From Pantoea rodasii (lineage in GTDB: Bacteria; Pseudomonadota; Gammaproteobacteria; Enterobacterales; Enterobacteriaceae), in contig NZ_MLFP01000008.1 of assembly GCF_002095465.1 (NCBI RefSeq), positions 62,001 to 126,000 on the forward strand: a stretch of 64,000 bases of DNA. The letters run 5' to 3'. The notes under the pieces are model-generated. The model was not told where the DNA came from. It made no database searches and saw only the letters and a program-made list of their open reading frames with translations. Made by a program: the position numbers and the translations under genes. Below, piece after piece: positions 40,520 through 50,615 of this stretch (position 1 is the first letter of the stretch; each line of letters starts with the position of its first letter).

Positions 40520-42025
40520 ATTCAGATGTCCGCCTCTGGCTATATTGAGATGTCCGCTTTATCGTCCTTTTTCCAGGGTTTCCCGGCTGAGGACGCAACT
40601 GATGACGGCTTACGGTTCGGAGTGCTTTACGATGAATGAAGTTAACCGCCTCAAGATCTTGCAGGACGTCATTGATGGCCTGCTTACAACCTCGCATGCA
40701 TCACTACGACTTGGCATAACGGATCGGCACTGTCGGCGTCTGCTTGCGCGTTATCGCGAGTCCGGGCCGCTGGCACTGGCGAACCGCCGCCGTGGATTGC
40801 GTGGTAATCGCCAGCTTGTGCCTGGCCTTGCTGAACTTGCTCTGGGCATCATCCGCGATAACTACGCCGACTTTGGTCCGACGCTCGCCTGCGAGAAGCT
40901 GGCCGAACTCCATGACGTTGTGCTGGCTAAAGAGACTGTGCGTCAGCTGATGGTACGAGCCGGACTCTGGATCCCCCGGAAAATGCGTGCGCCTAGGGTC
41001 CAGCAGCCGCGGTATCGTCGCGCCTGCGTTGGTGAACTGATACAGATTGACGGCTGCGATCACCGCTGGTTTGAGGAACGCGGACCTGCCTGTACGCTGC
41101 TGGTTTACGTTGATGACGCGACCAGTCGCCTGATGCAGCTCCACTTCGTAAAATCTGAGTCCACGTTCACCTATTTTGACGCCACGCGCGGCTATCTGGA
41201 GCAGCACGGTAAGCCGCTGGCATTCTACAGCGACAAAGCCAGCATTTTTCGCATTAACAACAAAAATGCGGCTGGCGGTGACGGCCAGACGCAGTTCGGG
41301 CGCGCGATGAACGAGCTCAACATCACGGGCATCTGCGCCAACACCAGTTCTGCCAAGGGCCGCGTCGAGCGTGCACATCTGACGCTTCAGGACCGGTTGG
41401 TCAAAGAGCTGAGGCTGCGCAAAATCAGCACGCCGGAAGCCGCCAACGCCTTTGCCGCTGAGTTCATGGCAGACTACAACCGGCGATTTTCGAAGGCACC
41501 AAGGCACGATTTTGACGTTCACCGGCCGCTTGATGCTGGTGATAATCTGGAGCAGATATTTACGTGGCGGGAACCTCGCCGGGTCTCAAAATCACTTACA
41601 GTTCAGTATGATAAAACTCTTTATCTGCTTGAAGACAATGAGAAAAGTCGACGCGTAATGGGGAAATACATTGAGGTGTACCACTATCCCGATGGCAGAA
41701 TTACACTCTGGGGAAACAATGCAGCACTTCCCTGCTCTGCCTATGATCGGCTGGCTGAGGTTGACCAGGGAGCGATTGTAGAAAACAAACGGCTGGGACA
41801 TGCCCTGGCGGCAGCTAAGTTGATACAGGATAAACGCGACAACACGCGATCGCTGTCAGTACCGACAACGCACAGGACACGCAAAAAGGATCCGACCAGA
41901 AAGCCCCAACGGGCACTGAATGAAAATGACTTGCTCGAAGCGCTTGCTGACTTACAGACCCGCAGCCAGGAGATATTCGGCAAGACCTGACGGACATTTC
42001 AATTTAGCTGAAACCCGGACATTTA
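40520..42025 (+). mobile_element. ISNCY-family insertion sequence
   Basis: One transposase gene is bracketed by repeats. On the left, ATGTCCG occurs at 40526 and 40550. On the right, the complement CGGACAT occurs at 41991 and 42016. The arms around them (TAAATT-like flanks) also match as inverted repeats. This pairing of tandem end motifs resembles the ISNCY elements close to ISKpn21/IS1202. The element seems complete. Confidence 0.65.
40602..41990 (+). CDS. ISNCY-family DDE transposase
   Basis: A 462-residue product from the ATG at 40602 (another Met 10 codons later is possible). The N-terminal helix-turn-helix (SLRLGITDRHCRRLLARY) binds the ends. The rve core contains IQIDGCDHRWFEERG, the first catalytic Asp, then YVDDATSRL, FYSDKASIFR and TSSAKGRVERAH, which supply the D and E residues. 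The C-terminal DNA-binding or oligomerisation part follows. The gene fills the element between the end motifs. Confidence 0.8.
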   Translation: MTAYGSECFTMNEVNRLKILQDVIDGLLTTSHASLRLGITDRHCRRLLARYRESGPLALANRRRGLRGNRQLVPGLAELALGIIRDNYADFGPTLACEKLAELHDVVLAKETVRQLMVRAGLWIPRKMRAPRVQQPRYRRACVGELIQIDGCDHRWFEERGPACTLLVYVDDATSRLMQLHFVKSESTFTYFDATRGYLEQHGKPLAFYSDKASIFRINNKNAAGGDGQTQFGRAMNELNITGICANTSSAKGRVERAHLTLQDRLVKELRLRKISTPEAANAFAAEFMADYNRRFSKAPRHDFDVHRPLDAGDNLEQIFTWREPRRVSKSLTVQYDKTLYLLEDNEKSRRVMGKYIEVYHYPDGRITLWGNNAALPCSAYDRLAEVDQGAIVENKRLGHALAAAKLIQDKRDNTRSLSVPTTHRTRKKDPTRKPQRALNENDLLEALADLQTRSQEIFGKT

Positions 42026-42069
42026 AAAGCAGCTTCAACAAAATTCGGGTGGTGATTATGTTAAATAAT

Positions 42070-42590
42070 TGCTTTGGAGATGCAGATGTTTTCCCGGACT
42101 GTTATGTTGTGATCCCCAGATGCCGCCGGTAACTTACCGGACTCATTGCACCTAATGATATTTTGATCCCACTCTTGTTATACCAGCGTATGTACATGTC
42201 CAGGAAGCACGTAAAATCTTCCAGCGTTATGCCCGCCCAGCTTCTGCCGTAGTACATTTCATTTTTGACCCGCCCGAAGAAGCCTTCACACGCTGCATTA
42301 TCCGATGAGCAACCTTTGCGCGACATGGACCTTATAAGACCCGATGCTTTGATACGATCCTGCCATCCCGGCCACCGGTAATGGCTGCCTCTGTCGCTAT
42401 GTATCACCGGTCTTTCATGTTCTCTGAGCGTATCGATCGCATCATCCAGCATGGCATTCACCAGTTTTGCATCCGGCCGTGTTCCTATGGTCCCGCTCAC
42501 CACTTTGCCATCAAAACAGTCAATGACTGGCGACAGGTAGACCTTGCCGGCCGGAAGCTTGAACTCGATAAAGCAATGCGGATTTCATAC
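42070..42590 (-). mobile_element. IS3-family remnant with partial transposase
   Basis: On the minus strand (coding about 42102-42580) the DDE domain of an IS3 OrfB is recognised: FIEFKLPAGKVYLSPVIDCF, GTRPDAKLVNAMLDD, VIHSDRGSHYRWPGW, SDNAACEGFFGRVKNEMYYG, then the usual TFTCFLDMYIRWYN-type end. The N-terminal part and one terminal repeat are missing. It is adjacent to the ISNCY element and shares its 3' end with the remnant at 29441. Confidence 0.75.
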
Positions 42591-42599
42591 TGCAATTGT

Positions 42600-43082
42600 T
42601 ATTAGAATCAGGAGAAGCTTAGTTCGTGTGAACCCTTCGTCAAGCCCGAATACTACCCCTATCTGTAAACCGTGCAGACAGATAACTTTACTGACTGTCA
42701 TCTGTGGGGGCGCCTCAGATGAATATCCTGCTACACATCATCTGGAGCGTACAGACTTTAAATCAATGCAGAAAAACCACTGCTACAATAAGCGTTGTAG
42801 CAGACGGCTCTCAGGGTTCAGAGATAATGACTTCTTCTGCTCAGGAAAAATGAAAAGAAAAACGATTTTTATAAAAAAAAGTTATTTACGTGGGAGCATG
42901 TGTACAGTCCGGAAAAAAGTACGGCCTGCTAACGTAAACTGGCTTAATTGCTGCCAAATTTTACGTTATGTCATCCTCAGGTTTTTTCTCGCACCGCCTG
43001 CTGCCTCCCTGACATTTGCTGCGTTGCTGGTCCCGCTTAATCCTGGCATCGTACGCCATTAGAACCCTTTTTCCCCTCGCCG
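42600..43082. other. intergenic, no supported gene
   Basis: About 480 bases with open frames but no recognisable protein. No repeat or promoter stands out. Confidence 0.4.
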
Positions 43083-43250
43083 TCAGGCGGTAGCGCTCAC
43101 TGACTCTTCGCCATTCTTCGCCGCAAAAAATTCGGCCAGTCGCACTCTTACGAGCGTCGCCATTACGGCAGGCATTATGTCTGCCGGTACCGATTCTCTT
43201 TCCTGCATCAAGGAAAGAAGACGAAAATGCTTCGGAGCCAGTTTTATCAT
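43083..43250 (-). CDS. small hypothetical protein
   Basis: A 55-residue product starting MIKLAPKHFRLLSLMQERES with an amphipathic helical look and a charged tail (FFAAKNGEESVSATA). AAGG is close to the ATG but the spacing is short. There is no opposing gene. The family is unknown. Confidence 0.3.
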   Translation of the reverse strand: MIKLAPKHFRLLSLMQERESVPADIMPAVMATLVRVRLAEFFAAKNGEESVSATA

Positions 43251-43539
43251 AACCTTTTTACAGTGCTGTTGCTTATCCGGGGAATCAGGTCATAGAGATG
43301 CAGATTATAACCGCAAAGGCTCTCTGTGTTAATGTATGGCGCTAATTGCAGCAATGCAGTTAAAGAACAGAGTCACGCCTCACACTATTTCCGGTTGCTG
43401 AGCATCAAACAACAAAAACAGAGCAGAGGGGTGGCCCTCACAAAAAATTTTACATTGCTCTGGACCTTAATCTCGGGCCTCCAGCGACAGAAATGCTGCC
43501 AAAAAAGAAGAGTGCTCATGATCCCTGCTCTTCACGACG

Positions 43540-44485
43540 TCAGATACTCCCGGGACCTGCTACAATCACCGCGTTACGCCCTGCGCTCTTCGCCTGATAG
43601 AGTGCTTCATCTGCCCGGCGAAGCATCGTATCCCTGTCTCCGGCACTGTTTGCCAGCGCGGCTACTCCGGCAGATACCGTCATGCCCCCCACGTACGGGA
43701 ACGTTGTGGAGCTGATTAATTCGCGGATGCGCTCCGCCGTCCGGGCCGCATCCTCCCCAGACGTCCGGGGCAGAAGGACAATAAACTCTTCTCCGCCAAA
43801 ACGGCTGACCACGTCATCCGCGCGGCAGGTCTGCCGCAGCAGGCCGGCAAGGCTTATCAGTACCGCATCACTCGCTTCATGGCAGTACCAGTCGTTGATT
43901 TTTTTTAAAGTGGTCGATGTCAATGGCTATGACGCACTGAGTTGCGTCATCACGGTTCCTGTCTGCCAGCAGCGTAAAGGCACGGCGGTTGTAGAGCCCG
44001 GTAATCGGATCGCTCGTGGCCTCGTCGCTGAGCGCAGCCATGCGAGCCGCCACAGCGTGACGCTGGATCCGCGCGCGTAAATATGCAGGCTGAGAATGTC
44101 GCTCAGCATGCTCTGCTTTTTGAGGAAGATGGTGCAGCCTATGTAGCCCAGATAATTTCCGTCCGGCTTAATAAGGGGCTGCGACAGGAAGATCAAGTAG
44201 TTACCTGTTGCAGAGGTAAAGGGCGATGAGATAAACGGCTTCTGTGTGGTAATGGCCTGTCTGCTGGCGTCGGAATGCAACTTTATACCGATGAGGCTAA
44301 GGCTTTCCGGCGAGGTCGCGGTGATAACAGCGTCGCGGTTAACCACCACTACGGTATTAAAAAAGCTCGACTGCAGCCGCAGGCGATCGTTCTCGTCCCG
44401 AAGGTGCCCCGGTTCATTAAGCCCCTTAATCTGCCCGGCGCTCCAGGCGAGCTCACGCTGCGCCGTGGTCAGATAACGATCGGTG
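43540..44485 (-). pseudogene. sensor-type GGDEF diguanylate cyclase, 5' truncated and frameshifted
   Basis: The N-terminal part has a Cache/CHASE-like sensor segment (SSFFNTVVVVNRDAVITATS, then PLIKPDGNYLGYIGCTIF). The C-terminal part is a GGDEF domain with SRFGGEEFIVLLPR as the catalytic loop (GGEEF) and MTVSAGVAALANS. They are separated by breaks at about 44052 and at the T8 run 43899-43906. The intervening frame restores DPITGLYNRRAF. It would make cyclic di-GMP. The 5' end is cut at about 44485, where LysR-like sequence begins. Confidence 0.6.
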
Positions 44486-44760
44486 GTGTGGGTGCACAGT
44501 TACTGCAGCGTAATACTCGTATAATCTCACTGACCTATGAAGGTGAGCGCTTTTTTAGCCATGCATTGCGGATCCTGGAAGAAATTGACCATATACAGAA
44601 TGCAATGCTGGCTTCAACGGAGAGCGCTGTTGGTCGATTAAAAATCAGCGTGGCACCTATACCTAATTGGTTCAGTGAAAGGTTTAATGCTTTTCTGGCA
44701 GAACACCGGAAAATTGAAGTAGAACTTGATATCTCCGACAGATTTGTCGACCAACTTTAG
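44486..44760 (+). pseudogene. LysR-family regulator fragment
   Basis: The frame encodes LLQRNTRIISLTYEGERFFSH followed by helix and linker and GRLKISVAPIPNWFSERF, the end of the helix-turn-helix domain and start of the effector domain of a LysR-type regulator. Both the N-terminus and most of the effector domain are missing. It abuts the truncated diguanylate cyclase on the opposite strand, so a rearrangement joined them. Confidence 0.65.
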
Positions 44761-44766
44761 AGGAAA

Positions 44767-45119
44767 ACCTGCCTTTCCGTTACGAGCAAGCACCTGCTGT
44801 TTTCCCAACAAGCGAAGTTAACCGGCTCAAAGATATTCAGGGTGTTGTCGACCGGCGAATGGCAGCGCACCTCACTGATGAACTTCTTCCGGTAATTGTC
44901 AAAACCGTAGGGAAATAAGGTACAGGTATCTATAAGGTTCGCACCGGTTACATGCAGGAAGAAGTCTGCGGGCTCTCTCACCGCAAAATCGACAAGTGGA
45001 AAGCAACTGTGCAGCGGGGGGAAGCAGAAGGCTGGTCTTGTCAAACCCATACAAAAGTTATCATGGAATATGGTGGCGGGATGGACATATATGTCTCAGG
45101 ACAATCGGGAAGAGCAACT
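44767..45119 (+). pseudogene. unidentified coding remnant
   Basis: One frame reads coding-like over about 117 codons with a single internal TAA near 44920. It has segments such as EVNRLKDIQGVVDRRMAAHL and HRKIDKWKATVQRGEAEGW. I do not recognise the family. It leads into the PP2C remnant. Confidence 0.35.
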
Positions 45120-45510
45120 TGATCGGTTTCAGGTGGTGGAAACCGGACGGTGTACGCTATTTATGATTGCTGATGGTTTGATCAATGTATCGCACGCCCG
45201 CAATATGTTGACTGGCTGAGCGCTCACGCCAAAAGCTGAGCAATTCTGGATTCGATGCCGATGCTGTCTACCGGCAATTATTGGCTTTTAGGGGTTTAGA
45301 AACTGGTTCTCCGGGTAAGACCAGCTTAGCTTTCGTGATTTCTGAAGAAAGCGAGTATCGGTTTTCTATCATCGGAGATACCCGGGTCTACTGGCAATCC
45401 GGCCACACCAGAACCCGGGACCATTCTCCTTGGGTCAGGGGCCGCTCACTACCTGAAGTGGCAAAAAGGCATGCTGATAGGCCCGGACGGTTTCCGGATC
45501 CAGTTTGATT
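45086..45510 (+). pseudogene. PP2C-type serine/threonine phosphatase remnant
   Basis: Pieces in different frames give RFQVVETGRCTLFMIADG, which resembles the metal-binding DG motif of PP2C phosphatases, and later SIIGDTRVYWQSGHT then TRDHSPW, the family's GDSR-like and T-x-DHS motifs. Several frameshifts separate them, and the end of the domain is lost. A decayed signalling gene. Confidence 0.55.
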
Positions 45511-45668
45511 AGGACGACATATACGCCATTGCATTGTTGACTGAGTTATATGAACTCTTTCAGGGCCTGCGCGATTCCGCAGCCCGAGGCATCTCCGATA
45601 ATATCACTGCAACGCTGCAGCAGTGTAGAATTAAGGATTATCCTGCAGCAGGGATACTACAAATGCTT

Positions 45669-46562
45669 TCACCCTTTCCCCGCACACCAGTACGCCATAA
45701 AACTCAATAACCCAGGCACAACTTTCCGCTTCCCGACCAGATAGCGGCGAATATGTTTAACAGCGGATGACTCCGCTGCCACCCAGCCATAAAATCGATT
45801 ATTACTCGCCGCAGCGCTTTGCCACAAATCCTCGTGTTCGGTTTCATTATCATCGTTATCACAAGTGGCCGTAGCGTACTCTGGAATAAACACACGCTCT
45901 TTTACCGCTTGCAATAATGCTGTGCCGTATGGAGCATTCATCCTGTTACGTGGTAACCAGACGATCTCAGCAAACGTGTAGTGGCTCAGATCAACGATGT
46001 CATCCTCTGAAGGTGTCTCCTGGAACACCTGTACCTGGGGTGCTGAAGGCATCATATCCAGTTGCGCCAAAATCCCCTTTACTGCAGGTAACGCTGTCTC
46101 ATCGGCAATGATTAATGCCCGTTCCACCTCAGGAGCCGGTTTCCACTCATAACCACCGCTGTCCGCCTTGTGTTCACGGTTAGGCGCAACCATTTGCAGG
46201 GGATCGCCTGGCATAGCGGATAAAACCCAGGCTGATGCAGGACCTTCTGTGCCATGAATGACAAATTCCACTTCCATCTGGCTTTCAGCCGCATTGACGT
46301 GGCGCAGTGTATAAGTACGAGATATCGGGCGTTTTTCGGGTGGCATGCCTCTTAATTGTCCCCACCAGTCGCCGTCATCCGTTAACGATAAGGAGAGACC
46401 GTTTGATGAGGGAAAGAGTATTTTGATGCGCTGATCGGGGCCGTCTATCTTCATCTTCCCTGCCTGATCACCGATGAACACACAACTCATTAATGAAGGC
46501 GTCAGCCATCTCTTGTGCAGGAGTGTGACATTGAATAAACGGTAACCGGGAACGATGGCCAT
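45669..46562 (-). CDS. siderophore-interacting protein (ferric-siderophore reductase)
   Basis: A 297-residue member of the SIP/ViuB group. SRTYTLRHVNA is the FAD-binding R-x-Y-T motif, GTEGPASAWVLSAMPGD binds the flavin phosphate, and the C-terminal RALIIADETALPAVKGIL and FYGWVAAESSAVKHIRRYL hold the NAD(P)H part. Such enzymes reduce ferric siderophores in the cytoplasm to release iron. It follows the ShiF-like gene by 21 bases and both point away from iucA, so it is the downstream member of a two-gene operon. Confidence 0.85.
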   Translation of the reverse strand: MAIVPGYRLFNVTLLHKRWLTPSLMSCVFIGDQAGKMKIDGPDQRIKILFPSSNGLSLSLTDDGDWWGQLRGMPPEKRPISRTYTLRHVNAAESQMEVEFVIHGTEGPASAWVLSAMPGDPLQMVAPNREHKADSGGYEWKPAPEVERALIIADETALPAVKGILAQLDMMPSAPQVQVFQETPSEDDIVDLSHYTFAEIVWLPRNRMNAPYGTALLQAVKERVFIPEYATATCDNDDNETEHEDLWQSAAASNNRFYGWVAAESSAVKHIRRYLVGKRKVVPGLLSFMAYWCAGKG

Positions 46563-46583
46563 ACTGGTTTTCTACCCTTGCGC

Positions 46584-47788
46584 TCAGCGCGTAATTTTTG
46601 ATTGAGAGATGAACACCAGTCGGCAGGTCAATATCAGGAACAATACGGATGCCACCCAGGCGCCTGCGATTAAGTTGTTCTGTCCTGCCAGCCACGTGAT
46701 GAAGGGAACCAGCAACGCACTGACGCCATAACCGAGAGTATGACTGGTCGCTATCAGACCGGCTCCTTTGCCGATGGATAACTGTTGGTTTATCAGTAAC
46801 TGATAGGCCGGCGTGGCCATTGCAGCACCAAAGGAGGTCACCACAATCCCAGCATATAACGCCGGTAAATTGCCTGTCATCATCATGGCCAACCCTGCGC
46901 TCATGAGTAATGCTGCAAAAAATATCAGTGAGGTAATGCCCAGGCGCTGTGGGCGCACCACCAGAAATTGTGCCAGCAATGTGCTTAACGCTGCCAGACT
47001 GAGCAGCCAGGCCAGATGACGACTGACGGTATCTGGCACTTGAATAAAATCACTCAACAGAGGGGCAAGACCAATCTGCATCAGGCTGATACCGATCGCG
47101 AGCAACAGAGCAAGACACATAAAGGGCAGCAATCGGCGGTGAAAACGTGCGGATTGATGTGGAATCACACCAAGAGGGGGATCACTGTATTGCGCGCCGA
47201 TGAGTATCAATGCGAAAAAGGTGCAATCGCCATTAACCACAAAGGCGCCATAGGGCCAAGACTCAGGGTCGCTGCAGCCAGAGGGGGGCCCAGCAATCTT
47301 CCACAGCTGATGCCGGAACTGATGGTCGCCAGTGCAGCCATTCTCTGCTCAGGCCCCGATCGTTGCATTGCCCACGTTTGCGCGGCAGGCACCATGCCCG
47401 ATACGGACAGACCATAAATAATGCGGGAGAGGAGCAGACCTGCAAGCCCCATACCTGAACCAAGTACTTTTACTGACATCAGGCCAACCACTAAAGCCAG
47501 TACGCCAAAGCTCAACAAATACCCGGCAAGCGACGCCACAACAACATATTTACATCCCCTGACTTCGGACACTCGTCCCCACCAGGGAGAAGCCGGTAGA
47601 AAGAGCATAGAACCTAAGAGTAATAAACCCGCCCATGTTGACAGGGTCAGACCGGTCATCTTCACCAGATGTGGTAGCACGACCAGTAAACCGTTCTGAC
47701 CAATTCCCAACAAACCGGCGCAAACAGCCAGTGGCCATGAAGACCGACTTATCACTCCCTTACTAAACAAAGCTGAAATAACTAACAT
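46584..47788 (-). CDS. shiF: ShiF-like MFS siderophore exporter (frameshifted)
   Basis: A 12-helix MFS transporter. The first half (starts at 47788) carries WPLAVCAGLLGIGQNGLLVV and GMVPAAQTWAMQRSGPEQR, and the second half continues in another frame. The join is the A5 run at 47215-47219, where one extra base restores a continuous product of about 400 residues. ShiF is linked to aerobactin genes in Shigella and E. coli plasmids and probably exports aerobactin. It is divergent from iucA across a Fur box. Confidence 0.75.
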
Positions 47789-47884
47789 TTAAATGTAAAG
47801 ACACCGTTAAATACAGGGAGATATATGACTTAAGTTGTATGTAAATATTGCAAAAACAGTTGTCAATGTAAATGGAATACTTAT

Positions 47885-47903
47885 CATAACGATAATCATT
47901 ATC
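47885..47903. promoter_or_regulatory. Fur box
   Basis: Nineteen bases match the Fur consensus at 17 positions, including the palindrome GATAATCATTATC. It lies in the gap between the divergent shiF-like and iucA genes, so iron should repress both. Confidence 0.85.
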
Positions 47904-47925
47904 AGTTGATCTGCGAGATTCTCTT

Positions 47926-49668
47926 ATGAATCATCTATCCCAGACGTCGGATGTAGACGTGGCGGCACAGTGCTTTCTTAATGCATTTTTCCGGGAAACA
48001 CGTGACTGGAGGCATGTGTCGGAGGTTCCTCCCGGACAAAAAGAACACATCAACCTCCCGCTTTCGTCATCTCATTCCCTGCAATTTCCACTGCGCTATT
48101 TTTCTCCAACTCAGCATCATCAGTACCAGTTTCCTGCCCTACTCATTAGCCAGATGTCCCCTGAGGGTGAACCTGTCAACGTCGATACCTGGGTGTCAAT
48201 GATTCTGCAAAAACCTGCTATCCGGATGGAATTGAAGAGTAACGCCATCGAGCGGTTTCAGCAGCGCGTCCTTGCAAGCCATGACAATACCTGGCAAGCA
48301 ATAAAATTTCGTCATCGCTGGTGTGAATTACGGCTAAAACCTCTTACTTTCTCCGACGCTGAACAGGCTCTGCTGGTGGGGCACGCGTTCCATCCTGCGC
48401 CAAAATCGCACGAGCCTTTCACTGAAGCAGAGGCACAACGCTACCTTCCTGATTTTGGGTCAAGCTTCCCGCTGCATTGGTTATCTGTTGAGTGCCAGTA
48501 CGTTGCCGGTGAAAGCCTTAGTTTAACATTACGTGACAGGCTACTACGCTTTACCGCTCAGAATGCACCGGGCCTGCTACCCCATTTCACTGATACACAC
48601 TGGTTGCTGCCGATGCATCCCTGGCAGGCGCAGCATTTGCTATCGCAATCCTGGTGTCAGCAGCTGGTCATTCACGGCGTAGTGGTGGATTTAGGTGAAG
48701 CCGGTAGCCGCTGGTTTCCCACCAGCTCATCACGCTCACTTTATTCACCCGTCAGCAACGACATGATCAAGTTTTCGCTCAGCGTTCGTCTGACCAACTC
48801 TGTGCGGACCCTGTCAGTCAAAGAGGTAAAACGGGGAATGCGCCTTGCTCGACTGTCGAGGACAGTGCGCTGGCAGACTTTGCAGCTGCAACATCCCACG
48901 ATGAGGGTCATGCAGGAAGATGGCTGGGCCGGGTTACGGGATGTTGAGGGCACCATCCAGGAAGAGAGTCTGATGGCACTTCGTGTAAACCTGCTTTTCG
49001 ACATGCCGGAAACACAGACCAATGTGCTGGTCAGTCTGACACAGGCGGCGCCTGACGGGGGTGATAGCCTGCTGGCCGCGGCAGTAAGAAGGCTGAGCAT
49101 CAGGCTGGGATTATCATTAACTCAAGCGGCGCAATGCTGGTTAAACGCTTATTGCGATAACGTGCTGCTTCCCCTTTTCAGCACCGAAGCCAACTTCGGC
49201 CTGGTGTTACTGGCGCATCAGCAAAATATCCTGGTGGAAATGCAGGAAGACCTCCCCATCGGCTTACTGTATCGCGACTGCCAGGGAAGTGGCTTTACAG
49301 AGAATGCCAGCGACTGGCTTGCTGAGATTGAGGAAGCCCACGCGGAAAACCGCTTCAGCCAGGATCAGGTGCTGCGCTACTTCCCTTATTACCTGTTAGT
49401 GAACTCTACGCTTGCCGTCACTGCAGCACTCAGTGCTGCTGGCTTTTCCACAGAGCATCTCCTTATGGAACAGGTCCGCGACAAACTGGCGGCATTACGG
49501 AAGATCGTTAGCGATACCCGTACGCTCGATTACGTGCTGGATAGCCAGCACTGGAACTGCAAAGGCAACTTCCATTGCTACCTCCACGATTACAACGAGA
49601 ACACCATCGTCGATCCGGCAGTGATCTACTTCGATTTCCATAATCCGTTTTACAGGGAGAATGCGTGA
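47926..49668 (+). CDS. iucA: aerobactin synthase subunit IucA
   Basis: A 580-residue NIS siderophore synthetase that ligates N6-acetyl-N6-hydroxylysine to citrate. It matches E. coli IucA closely throughout: YFSPTQHH, LLVGHAFHPAPKSHEPF (ATP site), MHPWQ, PTSSSRSLYSPVSNDMIKFS (conserved catalytic region) and CNGKFHCYLHDYNE-like C-terminal segment. It is the first gene of the iuc operon, and its stop overlaps the iucB start. It appears intact. Confidence 0.95.
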   Translation: MNHLSQTSDVDVAAQCFLNAFFRETRDWRHVSEVPPGQKEHINLPLSSSHSLQFPLRYFSPTQHHQYQFPALLISQMSPEGEPVNVDTWVSMILQKPAIRMELKSNAIERFQQRVLASHDNTWQAIKFRHRWCELRLKPLTFSDAEQALLVGHAFHPAPKSHEPFTEAEAQRYLPDFGSSFPLHWLSVECQYVAGESLSLTLRDRLLRFTAQNAPGLLPHFTDTHWLLPMHPWQAQHLLSQSWCQQLVIHGVVVDLGEAGSRWFPTSSSRSLYSPVSNDMIKFSLSVRLTNSVRTLSVKEVKRGMRLARLSRTVRWQTLQLQHPTMRVMQEDGWAGLRDVEGTIQEESLMALRVNLLFDMPETQTNVLVSLTQAAPDGGDSLLAAAVRRLSIRLGLSLTQAAQCWLNAYCDNVLLPLFSTEANFGLVLLAHQQNILVEMQEDLPIGLLYRDCQGSGFTENASDWLAEIEEAHAENRFSQDQVLRYFPYYLLVNSTLAVTAALSAAGFSTEHLLMEQVRDKLAALRKIVSDTRTLDYVLDSQHWNCKGNFHCYLHDYNENTIVDPAVIYFDFHNPFYRENA

Positions 49669-50615
49669 TGTCACAGGCAAATATTGTTCATGCAAATCAG
49701 GGATTTCACTGCACACTTACCGGACATGCCTTACCGTTGCTCCTCGGGCTGGATAACAGCGCATCGTTACCGCTTGTCACGTCTATTCCGTCCGGTTGGC
49801 TTGTCGATACCATCGATCAGTTGCTGGTTGCTGCGCCGCACCTCAAAGGTATTCACCTCCCCTGGGAACAGTGGCAACACGAACCCCAGGCGCAGCAGCT
49901 CTTTGACGCAATCAACGGCGACTACTTCTCTCGTGAAGCCTTTTGGCAGTTACCACTCTGGCGATGTGGCGAGCACCAGGTCGCCAGCGGCAAAATGCAA
50001 TTTGAACAGGAACGCCAGCTGTATTATCCCGTGCGTCCGGCACGTCCAGAAGGCGAGGTCTATCGCCGTTACGATCCACAAATTAAGCGAACACTCAGTT
50101 TTCGCGTGGCGGATGTCATACAGGACGGCGCGCGCCTGACTCGCTGGATGAACGAACCCCGTGTCAATGCTTTCTGGGAGATGGCGGCACCGCAGCCAGA
50201 ACTGGAAACTTACCTGCATAAACAACTCGACTCACCCTACTGCTATCCGCTGATTGGCTGCTTCGACGATCAGCCTTTTGGTTATTTTGAAGCCTACTGG
50301 GCAGCAGAGGATCGCATTGGCCGCCATTATCGCTGGCAGCCCTACGATCGCGGATTGCACATGCTGGTAGGTGAAGAAACGTGGCGGGGCGCGCACCATA
50401 TCCGCAGTTGGCTGCGCGGACTGACGCACTATCTTTATCTCGACGAACCACGTACCCAACGCGTGGTAGCTGAGCCGCGCTATGACAATCAGCGTCTGTT
50501 CCGGCATCTGCCTGTTGCCGGCTACCAGACGCTAAAAGAGTTCGACTTTCCCCATAAACGTTCCCGTCTGGTGATGAGTGAACGCCCGCATTTCTTTAAG
50601 GAGGTCGGCTTGTGA
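49665..50615 (+). CDS. iucB: N6-hydroxylysine O-acetyltransferase IucB
   Basis: A 316-residue acyltransferase that acetylates N6-hydroxylysine using acetyl-CoA in aerobactin synthesis. The C-terminal GNAT-like half has MNEPRVNAFWEMAAPQPELE and FGYFEAYWAAEDRIGRHYRW, then RGLHMLVGEETWRGAHHIRS, typical of IucB. The ATGA overlap with iucA and with iucC shows a coupled operon. Confidence 0.95.
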   Translation: MMSQANIVHANQGFHCTLTGHALPLLLGLDNSASLPLVTSIPSGWLVDTIDQLLVAAPHLKGIHLPWEQWQHEPQAQQLFDAINGDYFSREAFWQLPLWRCGEHQVASGKMQFEQERQLYYPVRPARPEGEVYRRYDPQIKRTLSFRVADVIQDGARLTRWMNEPRVNAFWEMAAPQPELETYLHKQLDSPYCYPLIGCFDDQPFGYFEAYWAAEDRIGRHYRWQPYDRGLHMLVGEETWRGAHHIRSWLRGLTHYLYLDEPRTQRVVAEPRYDNQRLFRHLPVAGYQTLKEFDFPHKRSRLVMSERPHFFKEVGL

